A stretch of DNA of 64,000 nucleotides from Effusibacillus dendaii (lineage in GTDB: Bacteria; Bacillota; Bacilli; Tumebacillales; Effusibacillaceae), in assembly GCF_015097055.1 (NCBI RefSeq), contig NZ_AP023366.1, forward strand, positions 906,501-970,500. The letters are read 5' to 3'. Numbering within the stretch: the first letter of the stretch is position 1; the number at the start of each line of letters is the position of its first letter. The position numbers and the translations under genes are program-made. Of this stretch, positions 53,972-62,993 are shown in pieces. The notes under the pieces were generated by a model. The model ran no database searches. It saw only the letters and a list, made by a program, of their open reading frames with translations, and was not told the origin of the DNA.

Positions 53972-55348
53972 TCAGAAAATTAACAATGCAGCGCCAAAGA
54001 TGATGAAACTCACCAGCAACGCCATTACGCAGTATCCCATAATATCGCGAATCGAAAGTTTCGCCAGCGCAATTACCGGCAAGGCCCAGAACGGTTGGAT
54101 CATATTGAATACCCCTTCACCGAAGCCGACTGACATGGCCATTTTTCCAAGGTAATACGGTGACGTCTGCCCCATCGAAACGGCAGCCTGTACCGAAACA
54201 GGTCCCTGTACCCCCCAATGGCCGCCGCCAGAAGGCACAAACATTGTAATGATGCAAGATCCGATATAATTTAAGAACGGAAGAGTATGGACAGTAGCCG
54301 CCTTGACAAGGCTTTGCGCCAATACTGTCTGCAGCGGATCGATTCCTTTCGCCGGGACATATGCCAATAGCGCCATAATGCCGCCGTATAAAGGATATTG
54401 CAGCAGTAAGGAACCGGCCGATTTTGCCGATTCGGTAAATGCCCGTACAAACCGAATAGGAGTCCAATGGAACAGCATGCCTAGCAGAGTAAACAGGAGA
54501 ATCATCGTATTAATGGTAACCGCTCCGCCAAGGAACGTGAAAAACTCGTAAAATCCGACCACCACAATAATCAAGTTAAGAATCCAGGCGTTCTCCAATA
54601 CGCTGGCAAACGTTTTTTCCTGCTGTTGCTTTATCGCCGCTTCTGCAGTGGCAGCCGTTTCTTCCGCCATCAGCAAATCACGGTTGACCGTTTTAATGTC
54701 CGTTGGAGCCATATGTTTAAGCATGAACGGAATTACGAGTAGCGTAACAACAACGGGAACAATGTTGTACAAAGTTAATAAAGTATCTGACGCGCTGACC
54801 GTTTGTTTCGTGATTTTATAAATGATGTTGAGTGAGCTGGTAGGATCGGCCGATGCCAGTACAATGGAACTGGAAATTCCGGACGTCCAGACGACAAATC
54901 CCATGTAGGCAGCCGCCACTACATATCCGAAATCCATCTTTTCAAGCCGTTTGGCGATTTCTTTTGCCACAATGGTGCCGATGACAAGACCCAATCCCCA
55001 GTTGATCAATGAACCGATGGCACCGACAAAAAAGCAAAGGATCGCCGCCTGCACCTGGTTCTGCGGGATAGCCGCCAACTTTTGCAATCCTTTTTTGATA
55101 AGCGGAGCCTGTGCCAATGTGGTACCGCAGACAAGAATTAATGTCATTTGCAAAGCGAATGTAAAGATGTTTTGTGTTCCCCAAACGCCTTGATACCACG
55201 CGTTAATAATGCCCGACGTGGTTGCCTGCGGCACAAGCAGATAGATGAGGACTACCACCAGTAAGGTCAAGATGATCGCAAACAGGTAAGGGTCCGGCAT
55301 ATATCTCTGAACATACCGGACAAAAAAATGGGTTAACCGTTGGAACAT
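53972..55348 (-). CDS. Short-chain fatty acid transporter, AtoE family
   Basis: A 458-residue transporter with 10 or more membrane helices. VQRYMPDPYLFAIILTLLVV, AIGSLINWGLGLVIG, FVVWTSGISSSIVLASA and MFVPSGGGHWGVQGPV match the AtoE family, whose known member takes up acetoacetate and short fatty acids. The start follows GAGGTGG. It is the last gene of the run that starts with livK, so it may act on a related acid. Confidence 0.88.
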   Translation of the reverse strand: MFQRLTHFFVRYVQRYMPDPYLFAIILTLLVVVLIYLLVPQATTSGIINAWYQGVWGTQNIFTFALQMTLILVCGTTLAQAPLIKKGLQKLAAIPQNQVQAAILCFFVGAIGSLINWGLGLVIGTIVAKEIAKRLEKMDFGYVVAAAYMGFVVWTSGISSSIVLASADPTSSLNIIYKITKQTVSASDTLLTLYNIVPVVVTLLVIPFMLKHMAPTDIKTVNRDLLMAEETAATAEAAIKQQQEKTFASVLENAWILNLIIVVVGFYEFFTFLGGAVTINTMILLFTLLGMLFHWTPIRFVRAFTESAKSAGSLLLQYPLYGGIMALLAYVPAKGIDPLQTVLAQSLVKAATVHTLPFLNYIGSCIITMFVPSGGGHWGVQGPVSVQAAVSMGQTSPYYLGKMAMSVGFGEGVFNMIQPFWALPVIALAKLSIRDIMGYCVMALLVSFIIFGAALLIF

Positions 55349-55430
55349 ACAACCACCTCATGATTTTGATTATTCTGACATTTTTTTGCAAAGGAGGACC
55401 TCGCCAACCATCTGGCGGTGTCCACGCTCT

Positions 55431-56141
55431 TTATGCAATGCCTAAATATGCCTCTTTTACATGTTCGTTCGCTAACAGTTCTTTTCCTGTTCCATCTAAT
55501 ATTATGCGGCCCGTCTCCAGCACATAACCTCGATCTGAAATCTGCAGCGCGTGGTGGATATTCTGTTCGACAAGCAGGATGGTGACTCCCTGTTTGGCGA
55601 TCTGCTGAATGATTTCGAATACTTCTCCCACTAATTTCGGTGCCAGACCCAACGAGGGTTCATCCAACATGAGTAGCTTCGGGCGGGACATGAGGCCCCT
55701 TCCAATTGCGCACATCTGCTGTTCCCCGCCGCTCATCGTACCTGCTTTCTGGTGGCGTCTTTCCTGCAGTCTTGGAAACAGCTGCATGACCCAATCCAAT
55801 GTCTCTTTGGAATGTTTACGGGCTTCTTTGCCATAAGCACCCAACTCCAGGTTTTCAATCACCGACATATTCGACCATAATTGCCGTCCTTCCGGGATAT
55901 GAACGATTCCTTCCGCCACAATATCATGCGGTTTCTTGCTGGAAGTTACGACACCATCGAACGTGATTGTGCCGCCGCGCGGCTGCAACAGCCCGGACAG
56001 CGTTTTGAGGAGGGTGGTTTTCCCCGCTCCGTTCGCTCCCACAAGGGTGACAATTTCCCCTTGATTGACATGGAATGACATATCCCAGATTGCCTGTACG
56101 TCTCCATAGAATACATCGAGATGTTCGACTTGCAATAACAT
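55431..56141 (-). CDS. livF: Branched-chain amino acid-type ABC ATPase LivF
   Basis: A 236-residue ATPase. Walker A GANGAGKTT, signature MSGGEQQMCAIGR, Walker B LLMLDEPSLGLA and His switch; VAEGIVHIPEGRQLWSNM is typical for LivF. Partners are LivG, H, M, K of the same operon. Confidence 0.93.
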   Translation of the reverse strand: MLLQVEHLDVFYGDVQAIWDMSFHVNQGEIVTLVGANGAGKTTLLKTLSGLLQPRGGTITFDGVVTSSKKPHDIVAEGIVHIPEGRQLWSNMSVIENLELGAYGKEARKHSKETLDWVMQLFPRLQERRHQKAGTMSGGEQQMCAIGRGLMSRPKLLMLDEPSLGLAPKLVGEVFEIIQQIAKQGVTILLVEQNIHHALQISDRGYVLETGRIILDGTGKELLANEHVKEAYLGIA

Positions 56142-56153
56142 GGCAATCCTCCC

Positions 56154-56888
56154 TTACGCCGTTTCGCTCTGACCGAGATACGCATCGATCACTTGCTGGT
56201 TGGTTACGATTTCCTGCGGGGTGCCTTCCGCAATCTTTTGGCCGTAATTTAAAACGAGAATACGGTCACACACGCTCATAACCGCTTTCATGTCATGTTC
56301 GATATAAAGAATGGAAATTCCTTGCTCACTGCGAATCTGTTTCATCAATTCCATCGTCTTGGCCGTTTCGGAAGGAGTCAAGCCGCCGCAGATTTCATCA
56401 AGCAAGAGCAGATCTGGCTTGGTCGCCAACGCACGTGCAATTTCCAATCGTTTGAGATTTCCGATACTCAGTTGCCCGGCAGGCAAGTCGGCCAAATTCT
56501 CCATTCCGATAAACTCCAAAATACGCCGCGCTTCCTTTTCAGCCGCTTTTTTGCCAAACAGTTTATTTCGGCCATAAAACGCACCCACCATGACGTTTTC
56601 CACAACTGACAGTTCCCGGAACGGTTTGACCACCTGATTGGTACGGCAAACCCCCAGTTTGACTGCTCTGTCTGCGGAAATTCCCTGAATCTGCCTGTCT
56701 CGGTAGGTAATGGTGCCAGCAGATGGTTTTTGCGATCCGGCAATCATTGTAAAAAGAGTGGTTTTGCCTGCACCGTTTGGACCGATCAATCCCATGATCA
56801 TCCCTTCCTGCATTTCAAAACCGACATCCTTAACTGCCGCCAAGCCTCCGAAATATTTCGACAATCCTTCCACTTTCAAAATGGACAT
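56154..56888 (-). CDS. livG: Branched-chain amino acid-type ABC ATPase LivG
   Basis: A 244-residue ATPase. Walker A GPNGAGKTT, CRTNQVVKPFRELSVVENVM (LivG-like Q-loop region), a signature-like LSIGNLKRLEIARAL (where LSGG is replaced by LSIG) and LLLLDEICGGLTPSE. It is slightly divergent from canonical LivG at the signature. Confidence 0.92.
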   Translation of the reverse strand: MSILKVEGLSKYFGGLAAVKDVGFEMQEGMIMGLIGPNGAGKTTLFTMIAGSQKPSAGTITYRDRQIQGISADRAVKLGVCRTNQVVKPFRELSVVENVMVGAFYGRNKLFGKKAAEKEARRILEFIGMENLADLPAGQLSIGNLKRLEIARALATKPDLLLLDEICGGLTPSETAKTMELMKQIRSEQGISILYIEHDMKAVMSVCDRILVLNYGQKIAEGTPQEIVTNQQVIDAYLGQSETA

Positions 56889-56930
56889 GGACGGGCCTCC
56901 TTCCCCAACTCCATAATTGCGCTGTCTGTT

Positions 56931-57896
56931 TTAGTGATTTGACGGATTTGCTGCTACACTGTTCGAAGCGGCTGACGAGTTTGGCTTTTTGCGCAGCAGT
57001 CGGACGATTCGTTTGCCAAAACCGACCACCCCGCCGCCTTCAAACAGGATGATCAAGACGAGCAACACACCGTACATCAACATATTTAACTCTGGATAGG
57101 AAGCCATCAACTGGTCCTGAATGACGATAAACACGATCGCTCCAATAATTGGGCCCCAAAATGTTCCCAAACCGCCGATGACTGGCATCATCAGGATGGA
57201 AATCCCCTGCTGAAAGCTGAACACACCGTTTGGTTCGATAAACATTTGATAACGGGCATACAAAGCGCCGGCAATAGCGATAAAGACGGCCGCAATCAGA
57301 TGGGCAGACACTTTCAGCCAAATGGTGTTGACGCCGAGCGCAATGGCTGCGTCTTCATTTTCCTTGATCGCTTTCAACCCAAGTCCGAATTTTGAATTCA
57401 TAATCCAGCGAACCACAGCCAATATGATGACAAGCAGCACAAATGCGGAATAGTAGTGGGACTCTTTACCGAAAGCGGTCGGATCAAACACGGTAACTCC
57501 GGAAGCGCCACCCGGCGCAAACACAAGCATGAAGACCCGTACCGCTTCGCCAACCCCGATCGTGGCGATCGCAAAATACGGACCCCGCAGCCGCAACGTA
57601 GGGAACCCGATGATAACGGAAAACACTGCGGCCAGGATGATCGCCAACAAAATGCTGATAAACAGGGAATATCCCGCTTTCAATGCCAACGCAAGCGTAT
57701 AGGCGCCCATTCCCCAAAACACGGAAAATCCGAAGGAAACTTGACCTGCTAATCCGCCCAAAATATTCCATGAGGAACTCAGCACAATATACAAAAACGT
57801 CATGATTCCCAAATGCAGGATGTACTCATTGACTTGAAATACCGGCAGCAAAGCCAAGATAACCAGAAGTACGACTGGCAAGATCAACTTCTTCAT
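56931..57896 (-). CDS. livM: ABC permease LivM
   Basis: A 321-residue permease with 9-10 helices and the BPD_transp_2 signature (LGLKAIKENEDAAIALGVNT). The C-terminus is extended (KKPNSSAASNSVAANPSNH). It overlaps livH by 4 bases. Confidence 0.92.
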   Translation of the reverse strand: MKKLILPVVLLVILALLPVFQVNEYILHLGIMTFLYIVLSSSWNILGGLAGQVSFGFSVFWGMGAYTLALALKAGYSLFISILLAIILAAVFSVIIGFPTLRLRGPYFAIATIGVGEAVRVFMLVFAPGGASGVTVFDPTAFGKESHYYSAFVLLVIILAVVRWIMNSKFGLGLKAIKENEDAAIALGVNTIWLKVSAHLIAAVFIAIAGALYARYQMFIEPNGVFSFQQGISILMMPVIGGLGTFWGPIIGAIVFIVIQDQLMASYPELNMLMYGVLLVLIILFEGGGVVGFGKRIVRLLRKKPNSSAASNSVAANPSNH

Positions 57897-58780
57897 GCCG
57901 CTTTCCTCCTTCGCTGCAGCAGTCCGGTAATCCCGCCCGGCAAAAAGATCAGGATCACAACAAGCAGAGTGAACGAAATGGCTGGCTGCAGGCTGGCTTG
58001 AATAAACAACGCGCTGTAAGACTCAAATAACGCCAGAAGCAGTGCGCCGATTGCCACACCATAAAAACTTTCCAGTCCTCCCAGCACGATAATGACAAAT
58101 GCTTTCAACAGGAAGGTACGGCCAAAATCAGGGTTAAAGGAATACATGGTCGACATCAGCGTACCGGCCAGTGCGGCAAACGCAATTCCGATTCCGAACG
58201 CCACCATGGAGATGCGTTCCACATCAATACCTGCCAAACGAGCTGAGTTCCGATTTTGGGTAATCGCCCGAATAGCCTTGCCCATATACGTTCTGCTGAG
58301 AAACAGTTGCAGAAAGATCAAAGCCAATATGCTGATGACAAATACGATTACGCGGATCAGCGAGACATGGGCACCTAAAATCTGAAACGTCGAGGTGGTG
58401 TACGCCGTCATGATGGATCGGTCATTCCCGCTCCAAATCAGATACGCAATATTTTGCAAGATCAGCCAGATTCCAAATAGCAACAAAAGTGACGGCAATG
58501 TCGGAACATCGGCCAATGGCACCCGACTGACAAAAACACGGTGGATGAACATCCCAAACAGGAAAAAGAGAGGTAAATTGATAACGAGCGACAAGATCGG
58601 ATCGATCCCGAGCGTATGATACAACGTATAGGTCAGATAGGCGCCCAGCATGATAACACCGGCATGTGCCAGATTGATGATTTTCATAACGCCGTAGATC
58701 ATAGTCAGACCGAAAGACATTGTCATGTACAGACCGGCCAGCAGGATGGAACTCACCAGCAGATCAAAAAAAGTATTCAT
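57893..58780 (-). CDS. livH: ABC permease LivH
   Basis: A 295-residue permease: GLTMIYGVMKIINLAHAGVI near the N-terminus, the BPD_transp_2 motif IRAITQNRNSARLAGIDVE, and ending GITGLLQRRRKAA. It forms the channel with LivM. Confidence 0.93.
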   Translation of the reverse strand: MNTFFDLLVSSILLAGLYMTMSFGLTMIYGVMKIINLAHAGVIMLGAYLTYTLYHTLGIDPILSLVINLPLFFLFGMFIHRVFVSRVPLADVPTLPSLLLLFGIWLILQNIAYLIWSGNDRSIMTAYTTSTFQILGAHVSLIRVIVFVISILALIFLQLFLSRTYMGKAIRAITQNRNSARLAGIDVERISMVAFGIGIAFAALAGTLMSTMYSFNPDFGRTFLLKAFVIIVLGGLESFYGVAIGALLLALFESYSALFIQASLQPAISFTLLVVILIFLPGGITGLLQRRRKAA

Positions 58781-58895
58781 GGAAACACCCCGCAGGTTTC
58801 AGTTTGTTAAAAACAATGGCAGGGGAGGATTTCGCTCTCCCCCGCCATTTCATAATGTGTCTGCAATTACGAATTGCGGTTGGTTATCTGTCACA

Positions 58896-60164
58896 TTAGC
58901 GGGGAATCGGTGCGACTATATCACCCGTCTTAGAGTCTTTCGGGTAAACAATGTCGGTTTTACCGCCTTCTTTGTTCTGTGTCACCACATACGGGTAATG
59001 TGCTTGCCCTTCCGGACCGAACTTCAGTACCTGCCCCGGCATAATCGATTTATCCATCGTCAGGTTCGCCAGAGCGTCCCGAACTTTTTGTTTATCCACA
59101 GATCCTGCATTTTCGATCGCTTTTAACAGAGCCCGAGCCGCTTCATAGGAAATGGCCGCATACCATTCCGCAGTCATTTTCTTTCCTTGAGACTCGGTGA
59201 ACGATTCAAAATCTTTCACAAACTGTTGCACTTGCGGATAGGGCAGGTTCTTATCCCACCAAACGCCGGCAAACACATAATCGGTCGCTTTGCCAAGCGC
59301 GTCTCTTGCGTCTTTATCAGGTCCTCTTGCACCATAGCTGACCATTTCATGCTTCAGGCCCATTTCGGTATATTGACGATGCATGAGAATGTAGTCCGGC
59401 AAGTGAGCGTCCACCAGGAAAATGGTGCCGTTCGCATTTTTCACTTTGGTGAGAAGAGAGCTGTAATCGCTTCCATAAAGTTCGAAACCTTCTGTCATTA
59501 CAATTTGTGCGTACCCTGGGTTTTTATCTACCCACTGTTTGATGCCGTCCAAATATTCTTTTCCGTGGTCGGTATTCTCCCAAAGTACGACCAGTCTAGC
59601 AGGTTTTGTCAATTTCCCCGCATCCATTTGTTCTTTCAGTACATCCATCGAGGTGGTAGCCAATTCTTCCACAGGCGCCAACGTTCCGAACACGTATTTC
59701 ATTCCCCGTTTGTAAATAGAAGAAGAAGCTCCGCCGCCATTCACATAGGGGATATGATACTTTTCAGGCACGACGGTTTGCGCCATTACGCCCGGAGTCG
59801 GATAACCGCCCAACATCGCGTCCACTTTATCGACCGTCGCAAGACGTTCAAACAGCGACACCGACTTGGTCTGATCCGTCTGGTCATCCTGTACGGTCAG
59901 TTCTACCGGCACTTTTTTGTTGTAATCTTTCAACATAATGCCGCCCTGATCGTTCACTTGTTTGACTGCCAATTCATAAGCCGCTTTGAAATAACCTCCA
60001 ACCTTACTTTCCTTTCCTGTCAAGGGCAGAACCGCACCGATTTTTATTTTGTCTGGTGCTTGTCCGCTGGGACCGGAAGTCGCTTTACCGCCGCATCCAG
60101 TTAGAGATGCACCAAGCAGTGCAGCAGTCGCTGCAACGGAAACGATTTTTTTCCAGTTTTTCAT
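58896..60164 (-). CDS. ABC substrate-binding lipoprotein LivK-type
   Basis: A 422-residue periplasmic-binding-fold lipoprotein: signal and lipobox LTGCGG (Cys about 24), then IKIGAVLPLTGKESKVGGYF and AYELAVKQVNDQGGIML. Longer than amino-acid-type LivK (about 370), and substrate residues cannot be assigned. Since the operator is shared with the CoA-transferase operon, an aromatic or branched carboxylic acid is as likely as an amino acid. Start follows AAAGGGGGTAAAAC. Confidence 0.88.
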   Translation of the reverse strand: MKNWKKIVSVAATAALLGASLTGCGGKATSGPSGQAPDKIKIGAVLPLTGKESKVGGYFKAAYELAVKQVNDQGGIMLKDYNKKVPVELTVQDDQTDQTKSVSLFERLATVDKVDAMLGGYPTPGVMAQTVVPEKYHIPYVNGGGASSSIYKRGMKYVFGTLAPVEELATTSMDVLKEQMDAGKLTKPARLVVLWENTDHGKEYLDGIKQWVDKNPGYAQIVMTEGFELYGSDYSSLLTKVKNANGTIFLVDAHLPDYILMHRQYTEMGLKHEMVSYGARGPDKDARDALGKATDYVFAGVWWDKNLPYPQVQQFVKDFESFTESQGKKMTAEWYAAISYEAARALLKAIENAGSVDKQKVRDALANLTMDKSIMPGQVLKFGPEGQAHYPYVVTQNKEGGKTDIVYPKDSKTGDIVAPIPR

Positions 60165-60211
60165 GTTTTACCCCCTTTAGTCTCATGTGTACATCACCAA
60201 CCCATAGCATA

Positions 60212-60261
60212 TGTCGATTGTCGACACTTCTATTATGCTATGTAAAATAGAAAGTCGTCAA
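60212..60261 (-). promoter_or_regulatory. livK promoter with operator 15-mer
   Basis: On the minus strand TTGACG (60261-60256), 18 bases, CATAAT (60237-60232), 5 bases and TGTCGACAATCGACA (60226-60212). The layout is the same as that of the crotonase promoter. Confidence 0.85.
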
Positions 60262-60362
60262 TAGAATTGTAGTAAATATTTCAACTACATTCACGGTTCA
60301 TTCAAAACTATAAAGTCGGAATTTATCGAATCTACCAACGAATACACACCTCTTTGGCAAAT

Positions 60363-60394
60363 AAAAAAGGCTTCTGCCGTTTCAAGGAGAAGCC
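60363..60394 (-). terminator. Second terminator between rpmA and livK
   Basis: On the minus strand GGCTTCT, a 12-base loop, AGAAGCC, then TTTTTTATTT. Confidence 0.75.
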
Positions 60395-60430
60395 GTGCCC
60401 ATTCTATGAAAGGAATGCTTTCTAAGCTGT

Positions 60431-60457
60431 AAAAAAACCCAGCCAGATGGCTGGGTT
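60431..60457 (-). terminator. Terminator after rpmA
   Basis: On the minus strand AACCCAGCC, loop ATCT, GGCTGGGTT, then more T; 17 bases after the stop codon. Confidence 0.88.
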
Positions 60458-60473
60458 ATCGCTTTGAAATCTG

Positions 60474-60776
60474 TTATGGCTGTACCGCTTCCGCCGCTTG
60501 CACGGGGTATACGGAAACTTTTTTCTTGTCGCGGCCCATCCGTTCGAATGCAACGCGACCTTCCACTTTCGCAAACAGTGTATCGTCCCCGCCAATGCCG
60601 ACGTTCACACCCGGATAAATTTTGGTGCCGCGCTGGCGAACCAAAATGCTTCCCGCTGTAACCACCTGTCCGTCCTGACGCTTCACGCCAAGCCGTTTTG
60701 CGATCGAGTCACGACCGTTCTTGGAGCTACCTACCCCTTTTTTGGATGCAAACTGCTGCAAATTCAGTTTCAACAT
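60474..60776 (-). CDS. rpmA: 50S ribosomal protein L27
   Basis: A 100-residue L27. The precursor has the Firmicute N-terminal extension [13 protein letters not shown], which is cleaved by Prp before assembly. [18 protein letters not shown] and the [19 protein letters not shown] core follow. The start is 60776 with GGAGGTG; the open frame to 60785 is not used. Normally followed by spo0B; here by terminators. Confidence 0.96.
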   Translation of the reverse strand: MLKLNLQQFASKKGVGSSKNGRDSIAKRLGVKRQDGQVVTAGSILVRQRGTKIYPGVNVGIGGDDTLFAKVEGRVAFERMGRDKKKVSVYPVQAAEAVQP

Positions 60777-60814
60777 GGTATGCACCTCCCTTTCTGCTTA
60801 TTTGCAATTGCTTT

Positions 60815-61141
60815 TCAATCGTTATCCACAACGCTTACGTGCTTGGGATATGATTCCGCAAGAGTACGCAAGCCGTACGCCATACTTTCCAGCAACAATT
60901 GAACTTGCTTTGCAAGCGAATCGTCTAATGGCGGAATCTTGCATTCCACCAAACCGTCCTTACTGACAGCAGGAATCGTGACATGCAAGAGAGTCTCGAT
61001 GCTGTTTACACAGTTTTGCACCAATATGGATACGGCCGCGCATACAATATCATTGCCGTTCTCAGCAAACAACGAATGTCCTGCCGCGCGAAAAGAGTCA
61101 ATGTGTCCCTGCCAATCCCGATGGATGTTGACCTGTATCAT
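60815..61141 (-). CDS. prp: Ribosomal-processing cysteine protease Prp
   Basis: A 108-residue Prp (YsxB) protease that cleaves the L27 extension. The catalytic dyad appears as the His of AAGHSLFAENGNDIVCAAVS and the Cys of the same stretch. It overlaps the rplU stop codon by one base. Confidence 0.92.
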   Translation of the reverse strand: MIQVNIHRDWQGHIDSFRAAGHSLFAENGNDIVCAAVSILVQNCVNSIETLLHVTIPAVSKDGLVECKIPPLDDSLAKQVQLLLESMAYGLRTLAESYPKHVSVVDND

Positions 61142-61452
61142 TAGGCGTTGATCTTTTCGATCTGCACTTTGGTATACGGTTGACGATGGCCTTGCTTTTT
61201 ACGCGAGTTCTTTTTGGCTTTGTACTTGAACACGATAATTTTCTTCGCTTTGCCGTGCGTTACAACGGTAGCCGATACAGTTGCACCTGCCACTGTCGGA
61301 GTTCCAACTACGACGCCGTCTTCTTTGCCGACCAGCAGAACCTTGTCAAAGTTGACCGTTGCGCCTTCTTCTGCAGCCAGTTTTTCAATGAAGAGAACGT
61401 CGCCCTCTTGCACTTTGTACTGTTTGCCGCCTGTTTCAACGATTGCGTACAT
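61141..61452 (-). CDS. rplU: 50S ribosomal protein L21
   Basis: A 103-residue L21: [32 protein letters not shown], and the C-terminal [19 protein letters not shown]. The start at 61452 follows AAGGAGG; the frame to 61491 reads only the leader. Confidence 0.97.
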   Translation of the reverse strand: MYAIVETGGKQYKVQEGDVLFIEKLAAEEGATVNFDKVLLVGKEDGVVVGTPTVAGATVSATVVTHGKAKKIIVFKYKAKKNSRKKQGHRQPYTKVQIEKINA

Positions 61453-61600
61453 CTTACGCACCTCCTTATCACTCAGACTCGCTCGTAACAAGGCACCTGC
61501 CTGTATCCCAAGCTTTCAGCCTTGAAACAGCGCAGGATTTAGAAACCCGTACCATGCGGTTACAGTGAGCGCAGCGATGCACGCCTATCACTCACCGATC
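61453..61600 (-). ncRNA. L21 leader region, likely autoregulatory
   Basis: About 148 transcribed bases before rplU. Several G/C-rich dyads are visible and no ORF. Position and size match the known L21 leader of Bacillales; its fold was not computed. Confidence 0.55.
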
Positions 61601-61601
61601 T

Positions 61602-61631
61602 ATAGTAGCACAACCGCCGGTTTCGTGTCAA
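61602..61631 (-). promoter_or_regulatory. rplU promoter
   Basis: TTGACA (61631-61626), 18 bases, TACTAT (61607-61602) on the minus strand. Confidence 0.7.
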
Positions 61632-61781
61632 TAAAAGCGGTGTTGTTGGGATGGCCTTCTGTCTGGCTGCCAGATCGACTCTTTAACCAGGGCAACTTCT
61701 TAAGCAGAATTTAATCCTCCGGCACCATACTGGACACGAGCAGGCACAATCATGAAACACAATAAGGAGGCACCCCTTTTA

Positions 61782-61986
61782 ATGAAAAAGAAACCGTTCA
61801 TCACCTGGTTTGTCCGGTTGGGAAGCGTCGCTCTGGCGGCAGTCATAGCAGGCAATCTGTCCGCACCCAATCCACAAGCAGCGAATGTCGAACAATCCCC
61901 CCTCTGATGGAGGTTCTTATACTGACAATCGTACAATAAATTCGGACTCGAATCAGCCAAATTCTTCATCGGACACTACGTCGTGA
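61782..61986 (+). pseudogene. Secreted protein with frameshift, remnant of a flavin-cluster protein
   Basis: AAGGAGG and an ATG at 61782 start a signal-like peptide (MKKKPFITWFVRLGSVALAA) with stop at 61905. A run of six C (61898-61903) seems to have one extra base; past it a Ser/Asn-rich stretch SDGGSYTDNRTINSDSNQPN runs to a second stop at 61984. Upstream of apbE this may be what is left of an exported FMN-binding protein whose domain is deleted (inference). A 41-residue secreted peptide is possible. Confidence 0.5.
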
Positions 61987-62036
61987 TCCAATTCGATTCA
62001 GAAAAAAGGCCACTCGCACACAAGGACGCAAGCATC

Positions 62037-62993
62037 ATGAGCGAACAAAGACTCTCTTTTCAGGCGATGAATACTCATATTGAAGTGCTGCTGGAAACCG
62101 AAAATCCGATTCGCTCACAACAAGAAATCGAGTTTGCATTGCGTCGGACACGCATGTTTTTTCACCAGATGGAAGCCATCTGCAGCCGGTTTCGGCCGGA
62201 GAGTGAGCTATCACGATTAAACCGGCATGCCGGTCAAACGATGGCCGTTTCATCGTTGTTGTTTGCCGTTTTACAAGCTGCTGCCAACGCTTTTCAGGAA
62301 ACGGACGGGCTCTATCATCCAGGTCTGCTTCATCAATTGGAGTTGACCCGATATGACCGGTCCTTTGAACTGATTCTCGCACAAGGCGGTACAGACAACA
62401 TAAATTCTGCCAACATTCATTCCGAAACTTCCGCCAACACTACTTGCAAAACCGCAGCTAGGGATTGTCCTTTTGAGCTGGATGCGAACAATCTGACGGT
62501 TCGTATACAGAAAGGCATCAAAATCGATTTAGGCGGAATTGCAAAAGGCTGGACAGTCGATCATGCAGCCTCTTTTTTGGAAAAATGGGGATGTGGCTTT
62601 GTCAACGCAGGCGGTGATCTGCGCATTTTTGGAAAACGACGCGGTCCTTGGCTGGTTGGCGTGGAAAATCCTTTCGACACCGATTCCGACTTGACCGTTT
62701 TGTCGCTTTATTCGGGGGCTGTCGCCACTTCATCCAGAATCAAACGAAGCTGGAATCAGGGCAGAAAACGGATGCACCATCTGATTGATCCGCGAACCGG
62801 TCTGCCGATGGAAACCCAAACGGCTGCCGCTACCGTCACAGCCCCTACTGCCTGCCAAGCGGATGTGTGGGCCAAAGTGATGGTATTGCTTGACCGTGAG
62901 ACCGCTTTTTCCTGGATTGAAAAACGTGGCCAACAAGCGATTGTCGTGGACGAAAACGGACAGGTCTGGGGGAATGAATACGGATTGGCTTAA
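62037..62993 (+). CDS. apbE: FAD:protein FMN transferase ApbE
   Basis: A 318-residue ApbE. It attaches FMN from FAD to a Thr/Ser of extracellular proteins. Motifs: FQAMNTHIEV near the start, DLGGIAKGWTVDHA, NAGGDLRIFGKR, DPRTGLPMET and the metal-site region near ATVTAPTACQADVWAKVMV. Start 62037 (MSEQRLS) is preferred to 61983. No lipobox is visible, so it may be cytoplasmic or anchored otherwise. Its natural substrate domain is absent here. Confidence 0.9.
   Translation: MSEQRLSFQAMNTHIEVLLETENPIRSQQEIEFALRRTRMFFHQMEAICSRFRPESELSRLNRHAGQTMAVSSLLFAVLQAAANAFQETDGLYHPGLLHQLELTRYDRSFELILAQGGTDNINSANIHSETSANTTCKTAARDCPFELDANNLTVRIQKGIKIDLGGIAKGWTVDHAASFLEKWGCGFVNAGGDLRIFGKRRGPWLVGVENPFDTDSDLTVLSLYSGAVATSSRIKRSWNQGRKRMHHLIDPRTGLPMETQTAAATVTAPTACQADVWAKVMVLLDRETAFSWIEKRGQQAIVVDENGQVWGNEYGLA

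Noticed and set aside
59187-60104. 305-residue plus-strand frame
   Set aside because: Antisense shadow of the well-conserved LivK-type gene; composition is rich in rare residues (His, Phe, Arg).
61700-61969. 89-residue minus-strand frame
   Set aside because: Antisense to the secreted-protein remnant and without any motif.
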